NCBI RefSeq assembly: GCF_001476285.1
Contig: NZ_LDRU01000007.1
Location: 1-32,203, forward strand
Direction: 5' to 3'
Length of the DNA: 32,203 bases
Source of the DNA: Microbacterium testaceum
Lineage (GTDB): Bacteria > Actinomycetota > Actinomycetes > Actinomycetales > Microbacteriaceae
Shown piece by piece: positions 24,200 through 32,080 of this stretch. Each line of letters starts with the position of its first letter. Position 1 is the stretch's first letter. A program made the position numbers and the translations under genes. The notes under the pieces were generated by a model, which was not told the DNA's origin, made no database searches, and saw only the letters and a program-made list of their open reading frames with translations.

Positions 24200-25639
24200 T
24201 CAGTCCGAGTGCACGTCGAGGATCGCCACCGCTTCCTCGCGCCGCGAGACCCCGAGCTTGCTGTAGATCGACCGCATCTGCGACTTGACGGTGTTCACCG
24301 ATACCCCGCGCGCGCGAGCGATCTCCGCGGTGGTCTGATCCGTCCGCAGGAGGGTCGCGAGCTCGCGCTCCGCGGGGCTGAGCGGCGAGAGCGCGGGCGA
24401 CATCGACTGGCGTGCCGCGAGCGCGGGGAGGGCGGCGCGCATCGCGGTGATGGTCTCGACGAGGTCGCCGCGCTCGTCGGCCACCAGGTCGAGCAGTCGC
24501 GCCGCGTCGGCGCTCGGGATCATCAGGAACGGCATGAGCGATCCCCCCGTCCGCGAGATCAGCTCGATGGCCGACTCCATGCTCTGCGTGGCGCGACGGG
24601 GGTGGCCCAGGCGGAGGAAGGCGACGGCGCGGCGGGTGAGGAGGGGCGTGAGGGTGCGCAGGCAGTGCTCATCGTGCATCGCGACGCAGGCGTTCGTCGA
24701 CTCGATCACCTCGCGCTCTCTCCCCGTCAGCAGAAGGGTCGCCGCCCGCTGCATCGGGAAGCACACGGCATGGCCGGGCTGGGTGACCCCCGTCGCGAGC
24801 ACGGCCAGCGCTTCGTCGAACTCGCCATGCAGGGCGAGCATGTCGGCATGCATCCCGAGCAGGAGGTCGCGCTGCAACCGCGGGCTCCGAGCCCGGTCGG
24901 AGGCGTGGAGCAGTCGGCGACTCTCGGCGAGGCCGGCCGCGAGGTCGCGATCGAAGAAGTGCGCGGCGACACGCATCACCGCCGCACCGAAATTCCAGTA
25001 CGGCTGATCGGACGGCGTTCTCTGCAGCGCGTCGGCCAGTTCGCGGAGGCGCCCGACGTCGGCGCGAGTGAGGGCGAGCATCGCTTCGCCGAGGCAGAGG
25101 CAGTGCGAGAGGTCGTCATCGTGCCAGCCGTGCGCCGTGAAAAGGGCATGGGCCCGCTCGATCGCCGCAGCGGCCGCGATGTACTCCGCGTTGAGGGCGA
25201 GGGCTAGGGCATGCACGCTGTGGGCCCGGTACCGCTGCGCATCGGTCTCGGCGAACAGCAGCGACTCGGCCGCGTATCGGGCCGCGATCTGCGGCCACCC
25301 GGTGGCTGAGCAGTACTCGCTCACGCTCGCGTACAGGCGGGAACGCGTGCTGGCCGACATCGACGCCGGACGCGTCAGGCGTCCGTCCTCGAAGTAGCGT
25401 TGCGGCAGAGCCAAGCCGTCCGCGAGGGCATCGCGCCGCGCTCGGGCGGCCAGGATACTGGCGAGGACGCCGGCGCGCGCGTCGGTCCAGACGGCCGGTG
25501 CGGGCCCCGGATCGACCTCGGCGAGAAGGGTCAGATGGCGCGCGGTCGGCTGACCGTGTCCGGGCTCGAGGCGCAGGAGCGTCTGCACCGAAGCCGCGCG
25601 GAGGGCGTCGCCGCCTTCGGGCACCTCCACGATCGGCAC
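24200..25639 (-). CDS. LuxR-type regulator with helical repeat region, paralogue 2
   Basis: Protein of about 479 aa, same architecture and length as its neighbour at 22495-23937. The C-terminal LuxR domain reads LSPAERELATLLRTDQTTAE then VSVNTVKSQMRSIYSKLGVS. Sequence identity to the neighbour looks high along the whole length, so this is a tandem duplication. The start is uncertain: the frame is open back into purQ. The GTG at 25639 (VPIVEVPEGGDALRAAS) is chosen because it puts the N-terminus level with the paralogue and follows GGAGAGAGG. The 178 bp between it and purQ hold no clear promoter or terminator. No sensor or ATPase domain is seen. Confidence 0.8.
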   Translation of the reverse strand: MPIVEVPEGGDALRAASVQTLLRLEPGHGQPTARHLTLLAEVDPGPAPAVWTDARAGVLASILAARARRDALADGLALPQRYFEDGRLTRPASMSASTRSRLYASVSEYCSATGWPQIAARYAAESLLFAETDAQRYRAHSVHALALALNAEYIAAAAAIERAHALFTAHGWHDDDLSHCLCLGEAMLALTRADVGRLRELADALQRTPSDQPYWNFGAAVMRVAAHFFDRDLAAGLAESRRLLHASDRARSPRLQRDLLLGMHADMLALHGEFDEALAVLATGVTQPGHAVCFPMQRAATLLLTGREREVIESTNACVAMHDEHCLRTLTPLLTRRAVAFLRLGHPRRATQSMESAIELISRTGGSLMPFLMIPSADAARLLDLVADERGDLVETITAMRAALPALAARQSMSPALSPLSPAERELATLLRTDQTTAEIARARGVSVNTVKSQMRSIYSKLGVSRREEAVAILDVHSD

Positions 25640-25817
25640 ATCCTCTCTCCGCCCGGGCGCGCGGGGAAAGGCGTCGGGCTCCCCATCCACGGGCTCGATG
25701 GGGAGGTCGGGAAGCGCGAAATCGGGACGCGGGTATGGAGAACGATAGTGGCGCGGGTGAAATTCCGCATGCACTGTCGGCGCAGCCGCCGATCGCGCGG
25801 TACGGCCGGCCGGAAGC

Positions 25818-26525
25818 TCAGGCTGCGGCGGAGACCACGGCGGAGATCGCCGAGGTGAAGAAGCCGAGCCCGTCGACACCGGAGCGCATGGCGGCGGAGG
25901 TTCCCGGACCGAAGCCCGGCTCGACCGCGTGCTCGGGGTGCGGCATGAGACCGACCACGTTGCCGCGCTCGTTCGTCAGACCGGCGATGTCGTCGAGCGA
26001 CCCGTTGGGGTTCACGCCCAGGTACCGGAAGGCGACGAGACCTTCACCGTTCACGCGGGCCAGGGTCTCGGCATCCGCGATGTAGCCGCCGTCGGCGTTC
26101 TTGAGGGGGATGACGATCTCGTCGCCCTCGGAGAAGTCGCTCGTCCACGCGGTCGAGGCGTTCTCGACGCGCAGGCGCTGGTCGCGGCGGATGAACTGCT
26201 GGTGGGCGTTGCGGATGAGACCGCCCGGGAGCAGGTGCGCCTCGACGAGCATCTGGAAGCCGTTGCAGATGCCGAGCACGGGCATGCCCTTGTTTGCGGC
26301 GTCTTTCACCTCGGCCATGATCGGTGCGAACGCGGCGATGGCTCCCGCGCGCAGGTAGTCGCCGTAGCTGAAACCGCCGGGCAGGACGAGGGCGTCGACG
26401 CCCTTCAGGTCGTGCTCGCCGTGCCAGAGTGCAACCGGCTCGGCGCCCGCGAGACGGATCGCGCGCTGGGCGTCGCGGTCGTCGAGCGAACCGGGGAAGG
26501 TGATGACCCCGATGCGGGCGGTCAC
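25818..26525 (-). CDS. purQ: Phosphoribosylformylglycinamidine synthase, glutaminase subunit PurQ
   Basis: Class I glutamine amidotransferase subunit of FGAM synthase in de novo purine synthesis, 235 aa. It supplies ammonia from glutamine to PurL. The nucleophile Cys87 is in GICNGFQ, the His and Glu are in [10 protein letters not shown], and [14 protein letters not shown] is the conserved oxyanion region. The GTG start at 26525 overlaps the purS stop (GTGA). The large subunit gene purL does not follow; the next gene is a LuxR-type regulator, so purL lies elsewhere. Confidence 0.97.
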   Translation of the reverse strand: MTARIGVITFPGSLDDRDAQRAIRLAGAEPVALWHGEHDLKGVDALVLPGGFSYGDYLRAGAIAAFAPIMAEVKDAANKGMPVLGICNGFQMLVEAHLLPGGLIRNAHQQFIRRDQRLRVENASTAWTSDFSEGDEIVIPLKNADGGYIADAETLARVNGEGLVAFRYLGVNPNGSLDDIAGLTNERGNVVGLMPHPEHAVEPGFGPGTSAAMRSGVDGLGFFTSAISAVVSAAA

Positions 26526-26770
26526 TCCACGACCTCGATGTTGACGACGTCTTCGATCACGGCGTTCGAGAGCATCTCGTCGGCGAGCTCGCGCGCGCGG
26601 GCGAGCGTGGCCTCGTCGACCTCGCCCTCGACGGTGAGCTCGAAGCGCTTGCCGATGCGGACGTCGGAGAAGCGGTGCTCGCCCAGACGCGACAGGGCGC
26701 CGGCGACGGCCTTCCCCTGCGGGTCGAGAAGCTCGGCCTTGGGCATGACGTCAACGACGATGGTGGGCAC
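26522..26770 (-). CDS. purS: Phosphoribosylformylglycinamidine synthase subunit PurS
   Basis: Small subunit of FGAM synthase that links PurQ and PurL, 82 aa, the usual size. It starts [19 protein letters not shown] and carries the conserved [12 protein letters not shown] and a C-terminal [14 protein letters not shown]. The GTG at 26770 is chosen because GGAG lies 6 nt upstream and the family begins at this point; an open frame 12 codons longer is unlikely. It is cotranscribed with purQ. Confidence 0.95.
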   Translation of the reverse strand: MPTIVVDVMPKAELLDPQGKAVAGALSRLGEHRFSDVRIGKRFELTVEGEVDEATLARARELADEMLSNAVIEDVVNIEVVE

Positions 26771-26804
26771 AGCAGCTCCAGAAGTCGGTGGGGTTGTGCC
26801 CCCC

Positions 26805-26810
26805 ATTCTA
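26805..26810 (-). promoter_or_regulatory. -10 element of purSQ
   Basis: TAGAAT on the minus strand, about 35 nt upstream of the purS GTG. The -35 position is GC-rich (CGCGGC), so recognition may rest on the -10 or on a regulator. Confidence 0.45.
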
Positions 26811-26861
26811 CGCAGGGCGCCCCGGCTGCCGCGGTCGCGGACGGGGTCTCGGTGATCTGGC

Positions 26862-26932
26862 CGCGAGACAGCATCCCGCTGACATCTCCATTGCAGGCTG
26901 CAGTGGGTTTGTCAGCGCAATGAAGTCTCGCG
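26862..26932. other. Structured intergenic element with crossing inverted repeats
   Basis: Three pairs of complementary arms occur in the order A-B-C-B'-C'-A': A CGCGAGAC (26862-26869) with GTCTCGCG (26925-26932); B GCTGAC (26878-26883) with GTCAGC (26911-26916); C CATTGC (26889-26894) with GCAATG (26917-26922). B and C cannot nest together; they would form a pseudoknot or two alternative folds. It lies between the divergent purS and cebE genes, upstream of both promoters. No known RNA family is recognised. Confidence 0.4.
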
Positions 26933-26967
26933 AGGCTCCTTGCGGGACAGCGCGGCGCGTAACGATG

Positions 26968-27035
26968 TGGGAGCGCTCTCTTGACGTTGTGGGAGCGATC
27001 CCATACTCTCGTCGAAATCGATGAGAGCGCTCCCA
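26968..27035 (+). promoter_or_regulatory. Cellobiose operon promoter with three CebR/CelR-type operators
   Basis: -35 TTGACG (26981-26986) and -10 TACTCT (27004-27009) with a 17-bp spacer. Three 14-bp LacI-family sites follow the known CelR/CebR consensus TGGGAGCGCTCCCA: TGGGAGCGCTCTCT at 26968-26981 (12/14), TGGGAGCGATCCCA at 26990-27003 (13/14) filling the spacer, and TGAGAGCGCTCCCA at 27022-27035 (13/14) just after the start. The arrangement predicts tight repression relieved by cellobiose or related sugars. The LacI-family repressor gene itself is not in the window. Confidence 0.88.
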
Positions 27036-27094
27036 CACGTGAGGCCGGGGGCTGATCACTCCGTCGGTTCGCATCCACCACAAAGGAGTGTCCT

Positions 27095-28372
27095 GTGAAA
27101 TCACGCGCCCTGCGCCGCGTCGCCCTGGCGGCGTCCGTCGCCTCCACCTCTGCCCTCGTGCTGGCCGGTTGCTCCGGCGGCGGGGGCGCTGCCGCCGGCA
27201 GCAGCGACGAGGAGATCACCCTCACCGTCGCGACGTTCAACGACTTCGGCTACACCGACGAGCTGCTGAACGCCTACACCGCCGAGCACCCGAACGTGAA
27301 GATCGTGCACAACCGCGCGGCCAAGTCGAACGACGCCCGCGCCAACTACTTCCAGAAGCTCGGCAAGAGCGGCCTGGCCGACATCGAGGCCATCGAGGTC
27401 GACTGGCTGCCCGAGGTCATGAAGTACTCCGACCTGCTGGCGCCGGTGCCCGACGACCTGAAGGATCGCTGGCTCGACTGGAAGTCGAAGGCCGCGACCG
27501 ACTCCTCCGGCAACCTCATCGGCTATGGCACCGACATCGGCCCCGAGGCCATCTGCTATCGCGCCGACCTGTTCGAGGCCGCGGGCCTTCCCTCCGACCC
27601 CACCGAGGTCGCCGCCGCCCTTCAGGGCGACTGGTCCAAGTACTTCGAGATGGGCGACAAGTACGTCGCCGCCACCGGCAAGCCGTTCTTCGACTCCGCC
27701 AGCAGCGTGTACCAGGGCATGATCAACCAGGTCGAAGCCGCGTACGAGGACCCCGACACCGGGGAGATCACCGCCACGACCAACCCCGAGGTCAAGAAGA
27801 TCTACACCGAGACCCTCGACGCCAGCAAGACGCAGTCGGCGCACTTCGAGCAGTGGTCGACCGACTGGTACGCGGGCATGGCGAACGGCGCGTTCGCGAC
27901 GCTCTCCTGCCCCGGCTGGATGCTGACGCAGATCGAGGGCAACGCTCCCGAGGTCTCGGGCTGGAAGATCGCCGACGTCTTCCCCAACGGCGGAGGCAAC
28001 TGGGGCGGTTCGTACCTGACCGTCCCCGCCAACGGCGCGCACGTCGCCGAGGCGCAGGCCCTGGCCGACTGGCTGACCTCGCCCGAGCAGCAGGTCAAGT
28101 TCTTCGAGCAGGCGGGCACCTTCCCGAGCCAGGTCGACGCTCTGAAGTCGCCCGAGCTCCTCGGTGCGAAGAACGCCTACTTCGGCGACGCGGCGATCGG
28201 TGAGATCTTCACCAACCGCGCGAACGCCGTGTCGGTGACCCCGTTCAAGGGCCAGTACTACTTCCAGGTGAACGACGCGATGTCGAAGGCGCTCCTCCGC
28301 GTCGATCAGAACACGCAGGACGCCCAGACCTCGTGGGACCAGTGGGTCTCTCAGGTGGATGCCATCGGCTGA
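27095..28372 (+). CDS. cebE: Cellobiose/cello-oligosaccharide ABC binding lipoprotein (CebE-like)
   Basis: Extracytoplasmic sugar receptor of the CUT1 class, 425 aa. The signal peptide ends in the lipobox LAGC (Cys at about residue 26), followed by a Gly/Ser/Ala linker. The mature domain begins EITLTVATFNDFGYTDELL and contains YGTDIGPEAICYRADLF and SCPGWMLTQIEGNAPEVSGW, in line with CebE-type proteins. The GTG at 27095 has AAAGGAG 6 nt upstream. It is first in the operon cebE-cebF-cebG-beta-glucosidase under CebR-type operators. The substrate call rests on operators plus neighbours more than on binding residues. Confidence 0.9.
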   Translation: MKSRALRRVALAASVASTSALVLAGCSGGGGAAAGSSDEEITLTVATFNDFGYTDELLNAYTAEHPNVKIVHNRAAKSNDARANYFQKLGKSGLADIEAIEVDWLPEVMKYSDLLAPVPDDLKDRWLDWKSKAATDSSGNLIGYGTDIGPEAICYRADLFEAAGLPSDPTEVAAALQGDWSKYFEMGDKYVAATGKPFFDSASSVYQGMINQVEAAYEDPDTGEITATTNPEVKKIYTETLDASKTQSAHFEQWSTDWYAGMANGAFATLSCPGWMLTQIEGNAPEVSGWKIADVFPNGGGNWGGSYLTVPANGAHVAEAQALADWLTSPEQQVKFFEQAGTFPSQVDALKSPELLGAKNAYFGDAAIGEIFTNRANAVSVTPFKGQYYFQVNDAMSKALLRVDQNTQDAQTSWDQWVSQVDAIG

Positions 28373-28384
28373 CGTCGGACGTCG

Positions 28385-28413
28385 CGGGCCGGGCGCCGTG
28401 TGCGCCCGGCCCG
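28385..28413 (+). terminator. Stem-loop after cebE
   Basis: Perfect 12-bp stem CGGGCCGGGCGC / GCGCCCGGCCCG with a 5-nt loop, 12 bases past the cebE stop and 19 bases before the next start codon. No T-tract. It probably stabilises the cebE part of the mRNA over the permease part. Confidence 0.7.
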
Positions 28414-28432
28414 TACCCCCGGAAGGAAACCC

Positions 28433-29512
28433 ATGACCACCACACTGCAGCCGCCCGCGAACCCCGCGGCATCCGCCCCCGACGGTCCCCCCGCTCGCAC
28501 GCCCCGACGCGTCGGGTTCGGCTCGAAGCTCAGCGCCTGGGATCTGAAGCTTTCCCCGTACCTCTACATCTCCCCGTTCTTCATCCTCTTCATCGTCACG
28601 GGCCTCTTCCCGATCCTGTACACGGGCGTCATCTCGTTCATGGACTGGGACCAGATCCGCGGCTCGGGCACCTTCGTCGGCTTCGACCAGTACGCCTACG
28701 TGCTCTCGCAGCCCGCGTTCTGGGACGCCCTACGCAACACCTTCAGCATCTTCGTGCTGTCGACCGTGCCGCAGCTGATTCTCGCGGTCTTCATCGCGGC
28801 GATGCTCGACCAGAACATCCGGGCGAAGACCCTGTGGCGGATGGGCGTCCTCGTCCCGTACGTCATGGCCCCCGTCGCCGTCGCGCTGATCTTCAGCAAC
28901 ATGTTCGGCGACCAGTACGGCATCGTGAACACCCTGCTCGGCCGCATCGGCCTGCCCGGGGTGGGATGGCACTCCGACACCTTCGCCAGCCACATCGCCA
29001 TCGCGACGATGGTCAACTTCCGCTGGACCGGCTACAACACCCTCATCCTGCTCGCCGCCATGCAGGCCGTCCCGCGCGAGTACTACGAGGCGGCCACGGT
29101 CGACGGCGCGGGCAAGGTCCGTCAGTTCTTCTCGATCACGCTGCCGAGCCTCAAGCCGACCCTCATCTTCGTCGTCATCACGTCGACCATCGGCGGCCTG
29201 CAGATCTTCGACGAGCCGCGCATGTTCGACCAGGGCGGCACCGGCGGGTCCAACAACCAGTGGCTGACGATCTCGCTCTACCTCTACAAGCTCGGGTGGG
29301 GCGAGTGGAACTTCGGTCGGGCGGCCGCGCTCGCGTGGATCCTCTTCCTCATCATCCTCGTCATCGGGGCGGTCAACCTCTTCATCAGCCGCTCGCTCGT
29401 GCGTGACGAGGGCGCCCGCGACGGCCTCACCCGCGCTCAGCGCCGTGCCGCCTCGCGTGCCGCGAAGCAGCGCCTCGCCGCCGAATCCACCGGAAAGGGC
29501 GCACGGTCATGA
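28433..29512 (+). CDS. cebF: Sugar ABC permease, CebF-like
   Basis: MalF-type membrane subunit of a CUT1 importer, 359 aa, about six transmembrane segments (first one LSPYLYISPFFILFIVTGLF). The coupling EAA motif reads EYYEAATVDGAGKVRQFFS, followed by ITLPSLKPTL. The Lys/Arg/Ala-rich C-terminal tail is cytoplasmic. The ATG at 28433 is preceded by GGAAGGAAA; a longer open frame (from 28400) has no ribosome site. It pairs with the CebG-like permease, with which it overlaps by 4 bp. No ATPase gene is in the operon; in Streptomyces the Ceb system uses the shared ATPase MsiK encoded elsewhere. Confidence 0.92.
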   Translation: MTTTLQPPANPAASAPDGPPARTPRRVGFGSKLSAWDLKLSPYLYISPFFILFIVTGLFPILYTGVISFMDWDQIRGSGTFVGFDQYAYVLSQPAFWDALRNTFSIFVLSTVPQLILAVFIAAMLDQNIRAKTLWRMGVLVPYVMAPVAVALIFSNMFGDQYGIVNTLLGRIGLPGVGWHSDTFASHIAIATMVNFRWTGYNTLILLAAMQAVPREYYEAATVDGAGKVRQFFSITLPSLKPTLIFVVITSTIGGLQIFDEPRMFDQGGTGGSNNQWLTISLYLYKLGWGEWNFGRAAALAWILFLIILVIGAVNLFISRSLVRDEGARDGLTRAQRRAASRAAKQRLAAESTGKGARS

Positions 29513-30423
29513 GCGTCATCGACACCTCTCCCGTCACCGCGGCCGCAGACCCGAAGCCGCCACAGCGCCAGTCCCGGGTCCGCCGGCCCCGCGCCGTGCG
29601 GGGCTCGCGTCCCGGCTGGTTCGTCTACGCCAGCCTCGGCGTCGTCCTGCTCGCGGCGATCGTGCCCTACTACTGGGCGCTGCTGATCGGCTCGGGCGAC
29701 TCGTCCACGATCCGCAACACCGAGCTGTCGTGGATCCCGGGCGGCAACTTCTTCACGAACGCCGCCGCGGTGCTGAACAACCCGGCCGTCAACTTCTGGA
29801 CGGGCCTGTGGAACTCCATCTTCAGCTCGGCCTTGATCGCGGCATCCGTCGTCTTCTTCTCGACCCTCGCGGGTTGGGCCTTCGCGAAGCTGCGCTTCCG
29901 CGGCGGTCCGTGGCTGCTGGTGTTCGTCGTCGCGACGATGGCCGTGCCCACGCAGCTCGGCGTCGTTCCGCTCTACATCCTGTTCAGCGAGATCGGGTGG
30001 ACGGGGCAGATCGGCGCGATCATCGTGCCGGCGCTCACCAGCGCCTTCGGTGTCTTCTGGATGACGCAGTACCTGCGCCAGGCCGTGCCCGACGAGCTGA
30101 TCGAGGCTGCCCGCGTCGACGGAGCGAGCTCGTTCCGCACGTTCCTCACCGTGGGCGTCCCGGCCGCTCGCCCCGCCGCGGCGATGCTGGGTCTGTTCAC
30201 GTTCGTCACCGCGTGGAACAACTTCTTCTGGCCGTTCATCGTGCTCGACCGCCAGAACCCGACGCTGCCGGTGGCCCTGTCGCTGCTGCAGTCGAACTAC
30301 TTCGTCGACTACTCGGTCGTGCTCGCGGGTGTGCTGCTTTCGACGGTTCCGCTCCTGCTGCTGTTCGTGTTCGCGGGCAAGCAACTGGTCAGTGGCATCA
30401 TGCAAGGGGCGGTGAAGGGATGA
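29509..30423 (+). CDS. cebG: Sugar ABC permease, CebG-like
   Basis: MalG-type membrane subunit, 304 aa, with a basic N-terminus (RVRRPRAVRGSRPGW) and six hydrophobic segments. The coupling EAA motif is ELIEAARVDGASSFRTFL followed by VGVPAARPAAAM. The start overlaps the cebF stop (ATGA), as usual for paired permeases that must be made in equal amounts. Its own stop overlaps an ATG at 30420, but the glycosidase probably starts later. Confidence 0.92.
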   Translation: MSVIDTSPVTAAADPKPPQRQSRVRRPRAVRGSRPGWFVYASLGVVLLAAIVPYYWALLIGSGDSSTIRNTELSWIPGGNFFTNAAAVLNNPAVNFWTGLWNSIFSSALIAASVVFFSTLAGWAFAKLRFRGGPWLLVFVVATMAVPTQLGVVPLYILFSEIGWTGQIGAIIVPALTSAFGVFWMTQYLRQAVPDELIEAARVDGASSFRTFLTVGVPAARPAAAMLGLFTFVTAWNNFFWPFIVLDRQNPTLPVALSLLQSNYFVDYSVVLAGVLLSTVPLLLLFVFAGKQLVSGIMQGAVKG

Positions 30424-30452
30424 CCCTCGCGCCCACGGAAGGAACCCGAACC

Positions 30453-31916
30453 ATGTCCGCAACCCGAGCCTTTCCCGAGGGCTTCCTCTTCGGAGCCGCG
30501 ACCGCGGCCTACCAGATCGAAGGAGCCGCCTTCGAAGACGGTCGTACCGCCTCGATCTGGGACGCGTTCAGCCGCGTCCCGAACGCGGTGATCAACGCCG
30601 ACAACGGCGACGTCGCGTGCGACCACTACCACCGCTACGCGGGCGACGTGCAGCTCATGAAGAGCCTCGGCCTGCAGACGTACCGCTTCTCGACGTCCTG
30701 GTCGCGCGTGCGCCCCGACGGCGGCGCGCTGAACCCGAAGGGCGTCGACTTCTACAAGCGCCTCGTCGACGAGCTCCTGGATGCCGGCATCCTCCCGTGG
30801 CTGACCCTGTACCACTGGGATCTTCCCCAGGCCCTGCAGGACCGCGGCGGCTGGACGGTCCGCGAGACGAGCGATCTCTTCACCGAGTACGCGCTCGACA
30901 TGCACGACGCCCTGGGCGACCGGGTCAACGTGTGGACGACGCTCAACGAGCCCTGGTGCTCGTCGTTCCTCAGCTACACCGCGGGCGCGCACGCCCCCGG
31001 GCACTATTCGCAGGCCGAGGGCATGCTCGCCGCCCACCACCTGCTGCTCGGTCACGGTCAGACCGTCCGCGAGCTCCGCGCGCGCGACTCGTCGTTGAAC
31101 CTCGGACTCACGCTGAACCTCACGGTGGCGGATGCCGTCGACCCGACGAACCCGAGCGACGTCGACGCCGCGCGCCGCATCGACGGTCAGTTCAACCGCT
31201 GGTTCCTCGAGCCGGTGTTCCGCGCCGAGTACCCCGCCGACATCATCAAGGACTTCCGCGACACCGACGCCGAGGCTGTGTCTCGGTGGCAGGCAGCGGT
31301 GCAGCCGGGCGACCTCGACGTCATCTCGACGCCGATCGACACCCTCGGCGTGAACTACTACCACGGCGAGTTCGTCGGGGGCACTCCTCCCGTCGTCAAT
31401 CCGCCCGCGGGCGATGCTCCGACCGAGCGGCCGATCTCGTCGCCGTTCCCCGCGCACCAGAACCTCTTCTGGCACGACCGTGGACTTCCGCGCACGAACA
31501 TGGGCTGGGAGGTGCAGCCCGAGGGGCTCACTCGCCTGCTGGTGCACGTCAGCGAGGAGTACAGCGCGCAGGCGGGTGTCGCCCTCTACGTCACCGAGAA
31601 CGGTGCGGCCTACGACGACGAGCTCGTCGTCGAGGACGGCGAGGCGCACGTCCACGACACCGACCGCGTCGAGTTCGTCGAGGCGCACCTCGGAGCGGTT
31701 CTGGATGCCGTCGACCAGGGCGTCGACGTACGCGGCTACTTCTACTGGTCGCTGATGGACAACTTCGAGTGGGCGTGGGGCTACGAGAAGCGGTTCGGCA
31801 TCATCTTCGTCGATTACGCGACGCAGGAGCGGACCGTGAAGGATTCGGGTCTGGCGTACGCGCGGGTTATTGCGGAGCGGGCGTTGGTTGCGGAGGGGGC
31901 CGTCGGGGTCGGCTGA
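30453..31916 (+). CDS. bglC: Family 1 beta-glucosidase (BglC-like)
   Basis: Glycoside hydrolase family 1 enzyme, 487 aa, without a signal peptide, so cytoplasmic: it would cleave imported cellobiose and cello-oligosaccharides to glucose. The N-terminal FPEGFLFGAATAAYQIEGA is the family signature. The acid/base Glu is in TLNEPW, the nucleophile Glu in YVTENGAAYDD, and the C-terminal substrate segment is SLMDNFEWAWGYEKRFG. The ATG at 30453 is preferred, with GGAAGGAA 8 nt upstream; an in-frame ATG at 30420 overlaps the cebG stop and would add 11 residues. It ends the operon before a long hairpin. Confidence 0.94.
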   Translation: MSATRAFPEGFLFGAATAAYQIEGAAFEDGRTASIWDAFSRVPNAVINADNGDVACDHYHRYAGDVQLMKSLGLQTYRFSTSWSRVRPDGGALNPKGVDFYKRLVDELLDAGILPWLTLYHWDLPQALQDRGGWTVRETSDLFTEYALDMHDALGDRVNVWTTLNEPWCSSFLSYTAGAHAPGHYSQAEGMLAAHHLLLGHGQTVRELRARDSSLNLGLTLNLTVADAVDPTNPSDVDAARRIDGQFNRWFLEPVFRAEYPADIIKDFRDTDAEAVSRWQAAVQPGDLDVISTPIDTLGVNYYHGEFVGGTPPVVNPPAGDAPTERPISSPFPAHQNLFWHDRGLPRTNMGWEVQPEGLTRLLVHVSEEYSAQAGVALYVTENGAAYDDELVVEDGEAHVHDTDRVEFVEAHLGAVLDAVDQGVDVRGYFYWSLMDNFEWAWGYEKRFGIIFVDYATQERTVKDSGLAYARVIAERALVAEGAVGVG

Positions 31917-31943
31917 TCCACCTCGTGTTGGCGGTACTGAGCC

Positions 31944-31994
31944 GATGACGCACGGACCCACGCCTTCTCCTTCAGCGTGCGTCCGTGCGTCATC
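31944..31994. terminator. Long hairpin terminator after the beta-glucosidase gene
   Basis: Perfect 14-bp outer stem GATGACGCACGGAC / GTCCGTGCGTCATC, one C-C mismatch, then a 5-bp inner stem (CACGC/GCGTG) and an 11-nt loop. It lies 28 nt past the stop, between the operon and a minus-strand gene that ends at 32081, and can serve both directions. No T-tract. Confidence 0.7.
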
Positions 31995-32080
31995 CTCAGG
32001 ATGAGCGATCCTCGTGGTGGTTCGAGTTCATGATGTATCGATGACCACGTTGCAGGAGAGTGCCTCGTGATTGAGGTGAC

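Noticed and set aside
30420..30452. ATG at 30420 as the beta-glucosidase start
   Set aside because: It overlaps the cebG stop, which would be typical, but the ATG at 30453 has the better spaced GGAAGGAA site and matches the usual N-terminus of the family; the choice is not certain.
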